A DNA stretch of 60,390 bases, taken from Candidatus Omnitrophota bacterium. Its GTDB lineage: Bacteria > Omnitrophota > Omnitrophia > Omnitrophales > Aquincolibacteriaceae. The stretch is taken from contig JACPXL010000074.1 in assembly GCA_016196555.1 (NCBI GenBank), positions 1 to 60,390 on the forward strand. Reading direction: 5' to 3'. Shown here piece after piece: positions 34,316-45,025 of the stretch; position 1 is the stretch's first letter, and each line of letters starts with the position of its first letter. The notes below the pieces were generated by a model. That model did no database searches, had not been told where the DNA came from, and saw nothing but the letters and a program-made list of their open reading frames with translations. A program made the translations under genes and the position numbers.

Positions 34316-34473
34316 TTTGTCCTCCTTCAAGGTTCACAACATCCATTAAGGTGTAATATTTTACCCTGTATAGACTAAAATATCTGCAACATTATTTCTC
34401 GTCCCCAATAAGGGAAATTCATAATTGGAAGTTTTGTGAACATTGTGGCCGCGAGACGGTCAAAAGTCGGTTT

Positions 34474-36546
34474 CTATTCTTCCAGCCACGCCTTGGCGGC
34501 GGTAATTTGATCGGGCCAGCCAAAGAGAATGAGAGTATCGCCTGCTTCAAGGAGGGTTTCGGGGTCGGGGTTGTTGATGGTGATTTCGGCTTTCTGAACA
34601 CCGAGGACACTAACGCCGGTTTTGCGGCGGAGTTTGAGGGATTTCAAGGTTTTGCCAATGCAAGCAGCCCCGGCAGAAATCTGAAAAGATTCGGTTTTGG
34701 GAGTGCCGGTTCTTTCCGCAACTTCCTTAAAAGGTTCTTTCATTTTCTTATGTAAAAATCCGACGGCGGCTTTGATTTGATCCCGGTCCCCCATCAGGAG
34801 TAAAACATCGCCGGGTAAAAGTTTGGTTTCGGGCGAAGGATTGGGAATGGATTCTTCGTCCCGGTAAATCGCCACAATGCTCGCCCCGGTTTCAGAGCGC
34901 AGCCTTAAATCTCCCAGGCTTTGATTGACCGCCGATGGCTGATACGGCAAAAGAAAATCTTCGGTTTGGACTTCCCAGGGATATTCCTGCTGAATCAATT
35001 TTGACAAATCGTCATAGGCCGCAGGTTTGGCTTTTTTCGCCGGCAGCCCTTTGCCTTCGTCAAAAATTTCAAGCACCATTCTTTCTATTCTTTCATGAAT
35101 GCGCTGCATCGACCCCCAAAGCACGAAACCGGCCGCTAAAACTATCGCAACTGCAAAAACAATCCCATAAGAAAATCCCGGGAAAATTTGAAAACGATTT
35201 TGAATTCGGTTCAAACCGTAAAGTGTGATTCCACTCACAAAGGCATAAAACATAAAACGGAAAATATAGGGTGAGATTTTTTGCCAAACGACACTTCTAT
35301 GCCCCGATTTCTCGGCCGAAACTTTTTCCATCCAGGCAGTGTAAAGATTTAAAACTGTCCTCATCGGACGGGGCCGCAGCCGGTCGAGAATTCCGATAAT
35401 CGGGCGGGTGTTCTTGATCAAAAATGGCGTGGTGACCGTGGTGATACCCGACACCGCTACGGCAATAGGGTAAATAAAAGGGCTTGTGACATTGGTCGTT
35501 TCACCGAGGCGCGCGATAATAAAAGAAAATTCCCCGATTTGAGCCAGGCCAAGGCCCACTTTTAATGCGGTTTCTTCGCTATGCCCGGTCAAAAATGTGG
35601 CGAAGGAACAGCTGATCACTTTTCCAAAAATAGTGACCAGCGTAATCACAAGAATTGGGAACCATAACTCAACAAGCACCGAAGGCTGAATCAGCATCCC
35701 GACTGAGACAAAGAAAATGGCCGTGAACATATCTTTGATGGATTCCATTTTATGCGTAATTTCGCGGACTTGCGGCGTTTCGGCAATAATAGCTCCGATC
35801 AAAAAAGAACCCAGGGCGACCGAAAATCCTGATTTTGCCGCAATCAAAGAAACCGCAAAACAAAGCCCCAAGACAGTAATCACCATCATTTCCTGATTTT
35901 GAAAACGGGCAATATATTTGAGAATTCTCGGGACAATCAAAAAACCGGTAAGAAGAATTCCAAAAACGAATGATCCGACTTTCACCATGGCCACAACGAT
36001 TTCGCGGACTTCCAAAGAGCCTGTGGTGGCGATACCGGAAAGAATGGTGATGATCAAAATGGCAAGCAAATCTTCGACAATTAAAATTCCCAGAATGACT
36101 TGGGCGAATTTTTCCTGCATTTTTTTCATTTCCATCAAGACTTTGGCAATAATGGTCGTGCTGGAAATAGAAAGAATGGCGCCGAGGAATAGGCTGTTCA
36201 TAAAATTCCATCCGAAAGCGCGGCCGACAGCATAACCGGCCCAAATCATGAAAATAATTTCGAAAGTGCCGGCCACAAACGCGACGGCGCCTACTTTCAT
36301 GAGTTTGGTGAGGTTGAATTCCAGACCGATAAAAAAAAGCAGAAAAATAACACCGAGTTCGGAAAGGGTGTAAATACTGTGAATGTTATGCACTAAGGCA
36401 TAAGGAGGCGTGTGAGGACCAATAATGACGCCGGCAATGATGTAGCCGAGCACAACCGGCAAATGAAAGCGCTGGCAAAAAATCATAATGACCGCGCTCA
36501 CGACCATCACCATGGCCAAATCCTGAAGAAAAATCAATTCATGCAT
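34474..36546 (-). CDS. KefB/CPA2-type monovalent cation:proton antiporter with two RCK_C domains
   Basis: A 690-residue antiporter. Residues 1-400 form about 12 membrane helices with CPA2 features (LGYIIAGVIIGPHTPPY; ISSTTIIAKVL; FVSVGMLIQP). After further helices around 440-490, two TrkA-C/RCK_C domains follow at roughly 540-600 and 625-685 (GDVLLLMGDRDQI, GDTLILFGWPDQI). The nucleotide-binding TrkA-N domain found in KefB/KefC is absent. It would exchange K+ or Na+ for H+. The ATG is preceded by TATAAT at proper distance for a leaderless message and lacks a Shine-Dalgarno sequence. Confidence 0.88.
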   Translation of the reverse strand: MHELIFLQDLAMVMVVSAVIMIFCQRFHLPVVLGYIIAGVIIGPHTPPYALVHNIHSIYTLSELGVIFLLFFIGLEFNLTKLMKVGAVAFVAGTFEIIFMIWAGYAVGRAFGWNFMNSLFLGAILSISSTTIIAKVLMEMKKMQEKFAQVILGILIVEDLLAILIITILSGIATTGSLEVREIVVAMVKVGSFVFGILLTGFLIVPRILKYIARFQNQEMMVITVLGLCFAVSLIAAKSGFSVALGSFLIGAIIAETPQVREITHKMESIKDMFTAIFFVSVGMLIQPSVLVELWFPILVITLVTIFGKVISCSFATFLTGHSEETALKVGLGLAQIGEFSFIIARLGETTNVTSPFIYPIAVAVSGITTVTTPFLIKNTRPIIGILDRLRPRPMRTVLNLYTAWMEKVSAEKSGHRSVVWQKISPYIFRFMFYAFVSGITLYGLNRIQNRFQIFPGFSYGIVFAVAIVLAAGFVLWGSMQRIHERIERMVLEIFDEGKGLPAKKAKPAAYDDLSKLIQQEYPWEVQTEDFLLPYQPSAVNQSLGDLRLRSETGASIVAIYRDEESIPNPSPETKLLPGDVLLLMGDRDQIKAAVGFLHKKMKEPFKEVAERTGTPKTESFQISAGAACIGKTLKSLKLRRKTGVSVLGVQKAEITINNPDPETLLEAGDTLILFGWPDQITAAKAWLEE

Positions 36547-36552
36547 GCGCGC

Positions 36553-36558
36553 ATTATA
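36553..36558 (-). promoter_or_regulatory. Consensus -10 box for a leaderless antiporter transcript
   Basis: On the minus strand TATAAT (36558-36553) lies 6 nt before the antiporter ATG (36546-36544). Transcription 7 nt after the box would begin on the A of the ATG. The -35 region is not a good match. Confidence 0.45.
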
Positions 36559-36724
36559 ACCGCAGTTGACAATGCGCCTCCAGCTTTAAAAAAATCGGAC
36601 AAAAATGTCCGGAGTACTGGACAATTTTTAGACTATTTCTCCTCTCTCTAAGCAGATTTTAATTGGCATAAAAACTGCTTTAGTCATGATGAATGTCAGA
36701 TAAAACAAAGTGAGGAGAACAACA

Positions 36725-37273
36725 ATGAAAACAACAAATTACCTTTTAGGCGTACTTGCCGCAGCGCTGATATTTTCTGGCGCCCGTGCTTTTGCGCAAA
36801 GTGTGTATCCGCTGGATTCCCCTACCGCCGGGGCAGTGAATCATTTGATTGAGCGTTATATCGATAGCGAAAAGGGTTTTAAGGAATCCGCTGAGCAGGT
36901 TAAAGACGCTGATCTCAAAGCACGGTTTATGAAGCAATCCGAGGAACGCAAAAAGTTCCGTGAAGATCTTCAGGCCCAGCTGGCAGCAATCGGTGAAGAC
37001 TATGATAAAAGCGGTTCTATGGCCGGCGCCCTTCATCGCGCCTGGATCGATACAAAGTCCGCAGTCTCGCAAGATGATCTTGCGGTACTCAATGCGGTCC
37101 GTACCGGTGAGGAAGAAGCCGTGAAATCCTACAAAAATCTTTTGGGGAGCGACCTTCCGGAAAGCCTCAGAGATCCGATACGCCAGCAATATGAAGAAGT
37201 TTTGAAATCCTATACTTGGGTCATTGGGGAAATTAAAGACCGAAGTAAGGAAAAAGAAGCTGCAAAGCGCTAA
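36725..37273 (+). CDS. Exported four-helix-bundle protein (PA2169/DUF2383-like)
   Basis: A 182-residue protein. A signal peptide (TTNYLLGVLAAALIFSGARAFA) is followed by a DUF2383/PA2169-type ferritin-like helical bundle: AVNHLIERYIDSEKGFKESAEQVKDADLKARFMKQSEERKKF, then LHRAWIDTKSAVSQDD and EEEAVKSYKNLL. Family members are usually cytoplasmic, so export is unusual. Clear metal ligands are not seen in each helix. The ATG at 36725 has GAGGAGA at good spacing. Its end faces the end of the endonuclease gene. Confidence 0.8.
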   Translation: MKTTNYLLGVLAAALIFSGARAFAQSVYPLDSPTAGAVNHLIERYIDSEKGFKESAEQVKDADLKARFMKQSEERKKFREDLQAQLAAIGEDYDKSGSMAGALHRAWIDTKSAVSQDDLAVLNAVRTGEEEAVKSYKNLLGSDLPESLRDPIRQQYEEVLKSYTWVIGEIKDRSKEKEAAKR

Positions 37274-37294
37274 AGCTTATCTGACGAAGCAGGG

Positions 37295-37316
37295 TTTACG
37301 ATTTCAAAATCGTAAA
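37295..37316. repeat. Inverted repeat between convergent genes
   Basis: A perfect 10-bp stem, TTTACGATTT (37295-37304) and AAATCGTAAA (37307-37316), with a 2-nt centre, sits between the convergent ends of the helical-bundle gene and the endonuclease gene. It has no following T-run on either strand, so it is not a classical terminator. It could act as a bidirectional stop or mark the edge of an insertion. Confidence 0.45.
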
Positions 37317-37388
37317 ACTTTCCGTCCCAGACGGGCCCGCAAAACACTGATTGCCCCGCCAAGCGTGTTCGCCACAAGGTCCCACCCA

Positions 37389-37820
37389 TTATTCAAGCAA
37401 ATGCCAGGCTTCCCGAAAAATATGTGATTTTGGTTTGCGTTGCCGTTTTTCGGATTCAACCAATGCAATCGCGCTTTTGTAAGATAAAAATTCCACAATG
37501 GGTAGGACATAGCAAATATCAAGATTTTCGATATAACAAATAGCAAAATCGAAATCTCCAAGACCGTATAAAGCCCTCAACATTCTCCGTCGGTTGGTCT
37601 TCGTTCGACGTGTATCAACAAAATAACTTCCTTGGCAATGCCACGCACTTTTAATTTGTATCTTTATGAATTTTCCTTTCACGGCAATTACCAAATCATA
37701 AGGAAGCCGGTCTCCAACAGGACGCAGGACTTCACAACCTAATTTCAACAGTTTGGTAACGACAAAACTTTCAGAAATATCAGATTTTAATTTTGTATCA
37801 GAAGTTTCTTTGGTAAGCAT
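37389..37820 (-). CDS. PD-(D/E)XK homing endonuclease, I-Ssp6803I-like (group I intron-associated)
   Basis: A 143-residue protein resembling PDDEXK_5, the family of I-Ssp6803I, the homing endonuclease of a cyanobacterial tRNA-fMet intron (about 150 residues). Visible residues are E18 in SESFVVTKLLKLG, D42 in RLPYDLVI, and Q55-I-K57 in IKIQIKSAW; Q replaces the usual acidic residue of PD-(D/E)XK, as I recall for I-Ssp6803I. The ATG at 37820 follows GGAGGG. It is encoded 198 nt past the end of the split tRNA-fMet gene on the same strand, outside the intron. It is more AT-rich than its neighbours. It would cut intronless tRNA-fMet genes. Confidence 0.8.
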   Translation of the reverse strand: MLTKETSDTKLKSDISESFVVTKLLKLGCEVLRPVGDRLPYDLVIAVKGKFIKIQIKSAWHCQGSYFVDTRRTKTNRRRMLRALYGLGDFDFAICYIENLDICYVLPIVEFLSYKSAIALVESEKRQRKPKSHIFREAWHLLE

Positions 37821-37824
37821 GAGC

Positions 37825-37854
37825 TTCCCTCCTAAATTAATTTTTTGGAGGGAA
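37825..37854 (-). promoter_or_regulatory. Inverted repeat sequestering the endonuclease Shine-Dalgarno
   Basis: On the minus strand TTCCCTCC (37854-37847) and GGAGGGAA (37832-37825) form a perfect 8-bp stem with a 14-nt A/T-rich loop. The 3' arm contains the Shine-Dalgarno sequence of the endonuclease gene, 4 nt before its ATG. The folded RNA would block translation. Confidence 0.7.
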
Positions 37855-37980
37855 AATCGTATCGGCCGCGGGACGGCCATAAGTCCTGGAAAGGATTTAT
37901 CCGATTTTTCTGCAGGACAAACCGAAATATCCGCTGGGATGTCTGCAACCCGAATGGAAAATATTATATTTATTTCCAAT

Positions 37981-38007
37981 AAAAAAGCCCGTCATTTCTG
38001 ACGGGCC
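37981..38007 (-). terminator. Rho-independent terminator of the tRNA-fMet gene
   Basis: An 8-bp stem GCCCGTCA/TGACGGGC with a TTTC/GAAA loop (37987-38006), followed on the minus strand by TTTTTT. It lies 11 nt after the tRNA CCA end. A T-run on the plus side too makes it potentially bidirectional. The endonuclease gene therefore needs its own promoter or read-through. Confidence 0.85.
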
Positions 38008-38017
38008 TTTTTACAAT

Positions 38018-38316
38018 TGGTAGCGGGGACAGGATTTGAACCTGTGACCTTTGGGTTATGCATCCTACTACAGCTTTCGCTGCTCTGCGATTCGCGGATT
38101 TGTAGTCTGGACTATACCTTCATCCGCACACATCCTACGGATGCCTGCCGTCTAGTCTCTACACCTTCCCGTCGTTTCCGACAGGCTTGGCTCGGTATTA
38201 CCACTCCCGAACTTCCGGGTTAAGGCTTCACCGACTTTGACAGGTTATCAATCAACCGTTACCGGCTGACCAGCCCAACTTGAGCCCAACGAGCTACCGG
38301 ACTGCTCCACCCCGCG
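38018..38316 (-). tRNA. Initiator tRNA-fMet(CAU), interrupted by a group I intron
   Basis: Exon 1 is 38316-38283 (34 nt) and exon 2 is 38060-38018 (43 nt). Joined they give a 77-nt cloverleaf with anticodon CAT, an encoded CCA, a 5-bp anticodon stem TTGGG/CCCAA and T stem ACAGG/CCTGT. Initiator marks are the unpaired position 1-72 (C1 with U72), three G-C pairs at the base of the anticodon loop and the A11-U24 pair in the D stem. The split lies between U33 and C34, so the anticodon exists only after splicing. The 222-nt interruption has group I features. No second initiator tRNA is in the window. Confidence 0.93.
38061..38282 (-). other. Group I intron in the tRNA-fMet anticodon loop
   Basis: A 222-nt self-splicing-type intron without an ORF. 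The 5' exon ends in U and the intron ends in G, as group I introns require. P7 strands GACTA (38157-38153) and TAGTC (38114-38110) are seen, the latter within a GGTATAGTCC block typical of bacterial tRNA introns. Other stems: GGTT/AACC (38257-38243), CCCG/CGGG, GTCG-GAAA-CGAC (38182-38171), CATCC-GTA-GGATG between the P7 strands (P8), and CAGC-GAAA-GCTG near the 3' end (38082-38071). Two GAAA tetraloops are expected tertiary contacts. Exact P1 pairing remains open. Confidence 0.88.
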
Positions 38317-38367
38317 CCGTAATTTGGAATGACTACGATAAGTAGGAAGGTAACTCGAATGAGGGGT

Positions 38368-38396
38368 ATTCTAAGGGATTGACCCGGCTAATTCAA
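38368..38396 (-). promoter_or_regulatory. Promoter of the tRNA-fMet gene
   Basis: On the minus strand TTGAAT (38396-38391), 17-nt spacer and TAGAAT (38373-38368). The start is expected near 38361, giving a 5' leader of about 45 nt for RNase P removal. The -35 overlaps the stop codon of the upstream lipid-kinase gene. Confidence 0.6.
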
Positions 38397-39397
38397 TGGG
38401 TTTCTTGGTTCTGGCCGGCGCCGGGATTTGTCACTTTTGTGAGTTCTTCCGCCCCATAAACAAACATTGCCGCGCCCCGACAAACCCGCACTTTGAATCT
38501 GCCCGTCTTTTTCAAAATTTCGCCGTCATATTGCAGCCGCAGCGAAGGCAAACTCGCGATCTCAATTTCACTGGTCTGATAAGTTTCCATGACTTCGGGC
38601 ACATGATGCCGGGGAAATCCCAAACGCTCGCAAATGGCCGCCCACAAAACCGGAATCAGGCCGAACAGGCTGCGCGATTTAATGATCATAATTTCCACCT
38701 TGCCATCACGCGCATGTGCTTTGCCGACCAGCTTGAGATCAAATTGGATTTTTTCAAAATTAATAATAAGAATGCCGAGGCCCTCCGTGACGACTTCGCG
38801 TCCGTCCATCAAAAGGTGAAATTCCGCGCGCCGGGGAAAAAGACTCAGGAATGCGCTCAGCCAGTAAGCGGCCTGGCCCCATTGCGGTTTTAAAGACTGG
38901 GCGCGGCTCACCATTTGGGCCGAAAAGCCGCAGCCGGCCATCACGGAAAAATATATTTTGTCGCGCTTTCCTTCCACCTTTCGCCGTAAAAAACGACGGC
39001 GGAAATTATCGCGGCGCGAATAATGAAGGTATTCGATTTCACCCAGGTCCGTGGGGACCGCCCGGCCATTTAAAGTGATTTCAGCCAGCGCTTCCGCATT
39101 TGCGGGCATGCCTAAATTAAGCGCCAGAAGACTGGCTGTGCCTCCCGGATAAGCCACAATCGGCATTCCCGTATTCTGTAAAAGCCCCGCCGCGGCAGAC
39201 ACAGTCCCGTCACCGCCGGCCACCACCACGCGCTCGAAATTACCGGCATCGGCAAGAAGGTCCTTCAGATTAAAGCGCGGGGCAATGGTGCGAACTTCGA
39301 TTTCAGCTCCGCCCTTGGTAAGGGCTTCGCAATAAGCGGAGAATTTCACCTGCTTATGGCCGGACTTGGCATTGTAAATAATCAGAATTTTCGGCAT
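38393..39397 (-). CDS. Diacylglycerol kinase/YegS-like lipid kinase
   Basis: A 334-residue protein of the DAGK catalytic family. It begins ILIIYNAKSGHKQ and carries the nucleotide motif VVVAGGDGTVSAAAGLL (GGDGT at about 61-65), then AYPGGTASLLALNLGMP and a C-terminal beta domain with LRLQYDGEIL (the family's DGE). It would phosphorylate a lipid such as diacylglycerol or undecaprenol-type acceptor at the inner membrane. It is an isolated gene, divergent from an MFS transporter gene with 75 nt between starts. Confidence 0.85.
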   Translation of the reverse strand: MPKILIIYNAKSGHKQVKFSAYCEALTKGGAEIEVRTIAPRFNLKDLLADAGNFERVVVAGGDGTVSAAAGLLQNTGMPIVAYPGGTASLLALNLGMPANAEALAEITLNGRAVPTDLGEIEYLHYSRRDNFRRRFLRRKVEGKRDKIYFSVMAGCGFSAQMVSRAQSLKPQWGQAAYWLSAFLSLFPRRAEFHLLMDGREVVTEGLGILIINFEKIQFDLKLVGKAHARDGKVEIMIIKSRSLFGLIPVLWAAICERLGFPRHHVPEVMETYQTSEIEIASLPSLRLQYDGEILKKTGRFKVRVCRGAAMFVYGAEELTKVTNPGAGQNQETH

Positions 39398-39472
39398 AGT
39401 TTATTTTTACACGAATCTTCATGGCCCGCTATTTATTTTTATTGTATGATGGCGGCCGGGGAAATTTCACCG

Positions 39473-40656
39473 ATGAAAAACAAATCCATTCCCGGACTGG
39501 TCTGGACTTTCGGATGGGTCAGTTTTCTTACCGATATTTCCACCGATATGATTTTCCCGCTCCTCCCCATTTTCCTGACTCAATATTTAGGCGCCGAAAA
39601 AGGGTTTCTAGGACTCATCGAAGGGTTTGCGGATTCTACCGCCGCGTTTTTCATGCTTTTTTCGGGAATTTTGGCGGACCGCACCCGCGACCGCAGTAAA
39701 ATTGTACTCGCCGGCTACAGCCTTTCTTCCCTGATTAAACCTATTTTGGCCGCGGCCTGGACACCGTGGGTGGTTTTTTTCGTCCGTTTTAGCGACCGCA
39801 TGGGCAAAGGCCTTAGAACTTCGCCGCGCGATTCCCTGATTGCCGATTCCGTCGATCCCGCCGAGCGCGGCAAAGCTTACGGTTTGCAGCGTTCCATGGA
39901 CAATGCGGGAGCCATGCTCGGGCCTTTGATTGCCACATTTTTGCTGGCATTTTTTATCACAGATTTGCGTAAACTTTTTTTAATCGCTTCCCTTCCTGGA
40001 ATTTTGGCCGTGGCCCTGATTTTTTGGAAAGTGCGCGAAACTATTCCTCATGAAAAACGTGTCTCCGCCGGTAAGTTTCAAATTAAATTTCCTTCCGGAA
40101 AATTGCGCATTTATCTTTTCATTCTTTGCCTTTTTATTTTGAGCTGTTCTTCCGACGCCTTTTTGATTTTGCGGGCGCAAGAACTGGGTGTGCCGACCAA
40201 ATTCCTGCCCATTCTTTGGGCGATTCTGCAGGGAGTCAAAGCCTTCGCGGTTTTGCCTTTCGGCATTCTTTCGGACAAAATCGGAAGGCGCAAAACCATG
40301 CTTATGGGCTGGATTGTCTACACCTTGGTTTATCTTGGGTTCGGCAGGGCCACCGAAGCGTGGCAGGCCTGGGCGCTTTTTGCCTGTTACGGATTTTTTT
40401 ACGGCTTCACGGAAGGAACCGAGCGCGCCATTCTCGCCGATTATGCTGATCCCTCCATGCGTGGCCAGGCTTTTGGCTGGTATTATTTTGTGGTGGGGAT
40501 GATGGCGCTCCCGGCCAGCCTGCTTTTCGGGACGATTTGGCAAAGGTTTGGGTCCCAAACCGCTTTTACGCTGAGCGCTTCTATTTCTGCGCTTTGCGTT
40601 TTCCTTCTTTATCTTTTCCTCAGGCTGGTCCCTTCTTCAAAAAACACAGAAAAAAT

Positions 40657-40660
<4 letters not shown>
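39473..40660 (+). CDS. Major facilitator superfamily transporter
   Basis: A 395-residue, 12-helix MFS transporter. The N-terminus GWVSFLTDISTDMIFPLLPIFL and the motif-A-like GILADRTRDRSKIVLAGYSLS, with a second copy GILSDKIGRRKTMLMGW in the other half, are typical. The substrate is unknown; this subfamily is often annotated as a drug or nitrate/sulfate-like facilitator with no firm basis. The ATG at 39473 is chosen over upstream ATGs at 39443-39446, which fall within a TATGAT -10-like box; GGGGAA sits upstream of 39473. Its stop overlaps the divIC-like stop by 4 nt. Confidence 0.82.
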
Positions 40661-43606
<2,946 letters not shown>

Positions 43607-43608
43607 AT

Positions 43609-44202
43609 TTATGATTCCTTTTTAGTAGGCTTAACTGCTCCCGCAAATACCTGCCGCAAGGCTTCCGGATAAATTTCGTATTCAATATGATGGATTTTCG
43701 CCTCGAGACTGTCAAGTGTATCGTCACTGGCCACGGAAATCTTCTTCTGTAAGATGATTTGCCCCGAATCCACGCCCGTATCGACAAAATGGACCGTAAC
43801 GCCGGTCTCGCTGGCTTTGGCCTCAAAAGCATCGCGAATGGAATGGGCGCCCGGGAAAGCGGGCAGGAGCGAAGGGTGGACATTGATGATTCTCCCCCAA
43901 TGGCTTTGGACGAATTCGCGGCTCAATATTTTCATGAAACCGGCCAGCGCGATGTAATCAATTTTATGCTCTCGAAGATACCAAATCATTTCGTTTTCAA
44001 ATTCCTGCTTTGTTTTGAATTTTTTTCTGTCCACCACGCGCACGGTCACGCCAAGTTGTTCGGCCTTTTGAATGGCCGGGGCTTCGGGGTTGTCTGAAAT
44101 CACGAGTTCCGCCGCGGCCGGAATACGGCCGGCTTGAATTTCTTTGATAATATTCTCCATGTTCGTCCCGCTTCCGGAAACAAACAGCGCCAATCGAATC
44201 AT
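43609..44202 (-). CDS. purN: Phosphoribosylglycinamide formyltransferase (PurN)
   Basis: A 197-residue enzyme that transfers the formyl group of 10-formyl-tetrahydrofolate to GAR in purine synthesis. The phosphate-binding loop VSGSGTNMENI, the catalytic NVHPSLLPAFPGAHSIRDA (Asn and His) and TVHFVDTGVDSGQIILQ (Asp) are all intact. Translation is coupled to rsmI (ATGA). The stop is 2 nt from the start codon of the downstream lipoprotein gene. A folate link with folB-folK elsewhere in the window is only functional, not positional. Confidence 0.95.
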   Translation of the reverse strand: MIRLALFVSGSGTNMENIIKEIQAGRIPAAAELVISDNPEAPAIQKAEQLGVTVRVVDRKKFKTKQEFENEMIWYLREHKIDYIALAGFMKILSREFVQSHWGRIINVHPSLLPAFPGAHSIRDAFEAKASETGVTVHFVDTGVDSGQIILQKKISVASDDTLDSLEAKIHHIEYEIYPEALRQVFAGAVKPTKKES

Positions 44203-44879
44203 AATACCGCCTTACGGCCGGCACCGCTGACAAGAATTACAAATTCGCCGATGGCTTTTTTCTTAGAAAAATTCTCGATGAGTGTTGTGAGCGTCCCTCG
44301 CTGATATTCTTCGAATTTTTTTGTCAGTTCACGGCCGACGACCGCTTCGCGCTCTCCGAAAATTTCTTTCATGTCGTTTAAGGTTTGCAAAACACGGAAA
44401 GGAGATTCGTAAAAAATCAAAGTTTCTTCGCGCTCTTTGAGGTCGGAGAAAAAATTACGACGACCGGCGGGTTTTGCCGGAGGAAATCCGAAAAAAGAGA
44501 AAGAATCCACGGCAAGACCGCTTGCCGCCAGCGCGGTGATCAGCGCGCACGGCCCGGGCAGGGATTCGACTTGAATCCCCTCCCGCAAAGCGGCCCGCAC
44601 GAGCTCAAATCCTGGATCGGAAATAAGCGGTGTGCCGCCGTCTGAAACCAAGGCCGCGGATTGTCCTTCGCGCAAAGAGTATAAAATTTTTTCGATTTTC
44701 ATTTTCGCGCTGTGTTCGTGAAAGCTGATCATAGTTTTTTGAATTTCATAAGCATCCAGGAGTTTGCGGGTCTGGCGCGTGTCTTCGCAAATAATAAAAT
44801 CGCATGATTTCAATATATCCACGGCGCGAAAAGTGATGTCGCGCAAATTACCGATGGGGGTAGGAACAATGAAGAGCAT
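44199..44879 (-). CDS. rsmI: 16S rRNA (cytidine1402-2'-O)-methyltransferase (RsmI)
   Basis: A 226-residue tetrapyrrole-methylase-fold enzyme that 2'-O-methylates C1402 of 16S rRNA. It begins LFIVPTPIGNLRDIT and shows CEDTRQTRKLL, ALVSDGGTPLISDPG, LPGPCALITALAASGL and ETLIFYESPFRV, all RsmI signatures. The length is shorter than E. coli RsmI (286), lacking the C-terminal extension. A family B repeat lies just upstream of its start. Its stop overlaps purN. Confidence 0.95.
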   Translation of the reverse strand: MLFIVPTPIGNLRDITFRAVDILKSCDFIICEDTRQTRKLLDAYEIQKTMISFHEHSAKMKIEKILYSLREGQSAALVSDGGTPLISDPGFELVRAALREGIQVESLPGPCALITALAASGLAVDSFSFFGFPPAKPAGRRNFFSDLKEREETLIFYESPFRVLQTLNDMKEIFGEREAVVGRELTKKFEEYQRGTLTTLIENFSKKKAIGEFVILVSGAGRKAVL

Positions 44880-44890
44880 AAATAACGTTT

Positions 44891-45016
44891 GTCATTCTGA
44901 AGCCGAAGGCTGAAGAATCTCGGAGCGAGATCCTTCACCGCGCGCCTTTTGCGCGAGTACTTTTCGGGAAGAACTGGAGGTTCTTCTCCGAAAATGTGCA
45001 CTTCGTTCAGGATGAC
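44891..45016. repeat. Palindromic repeat, family B, long composite copy
   Basis: Starts GTCATTCTGAAGCCGAAGGCTG and ends CAGGATGAC. It has the family's GAAGAATCTC...GAGATCCTTC core, plus an inserted hairpin-rich middle (GCGCGCCTTTTGCGCG and TTTTCGG...CCGAAAA) that lengthens it to 126 nt. It fills the space between rsmI and the polyprenyl synthase gene. Confidence 0.8.
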
Positions 45017-45025
45017 AAGGTTTCA

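Noticed and set aside
36596-36611. Perfect inverted repeat CGGACA-AAAA-TGTCCG between the antiporter and DUF2383-like genes
   Set aside because: It is too short and has no adjacent T-run for a terminator. It could be an operator, but nothing nearby suggests a regulator.
38017-38223. Open reading frame across the tRNA-fMet locus on the plus strand
   Set aside because: It is antisense to the tRNA exon and intron, has no ribosome-binding site and no recognisable protein character.
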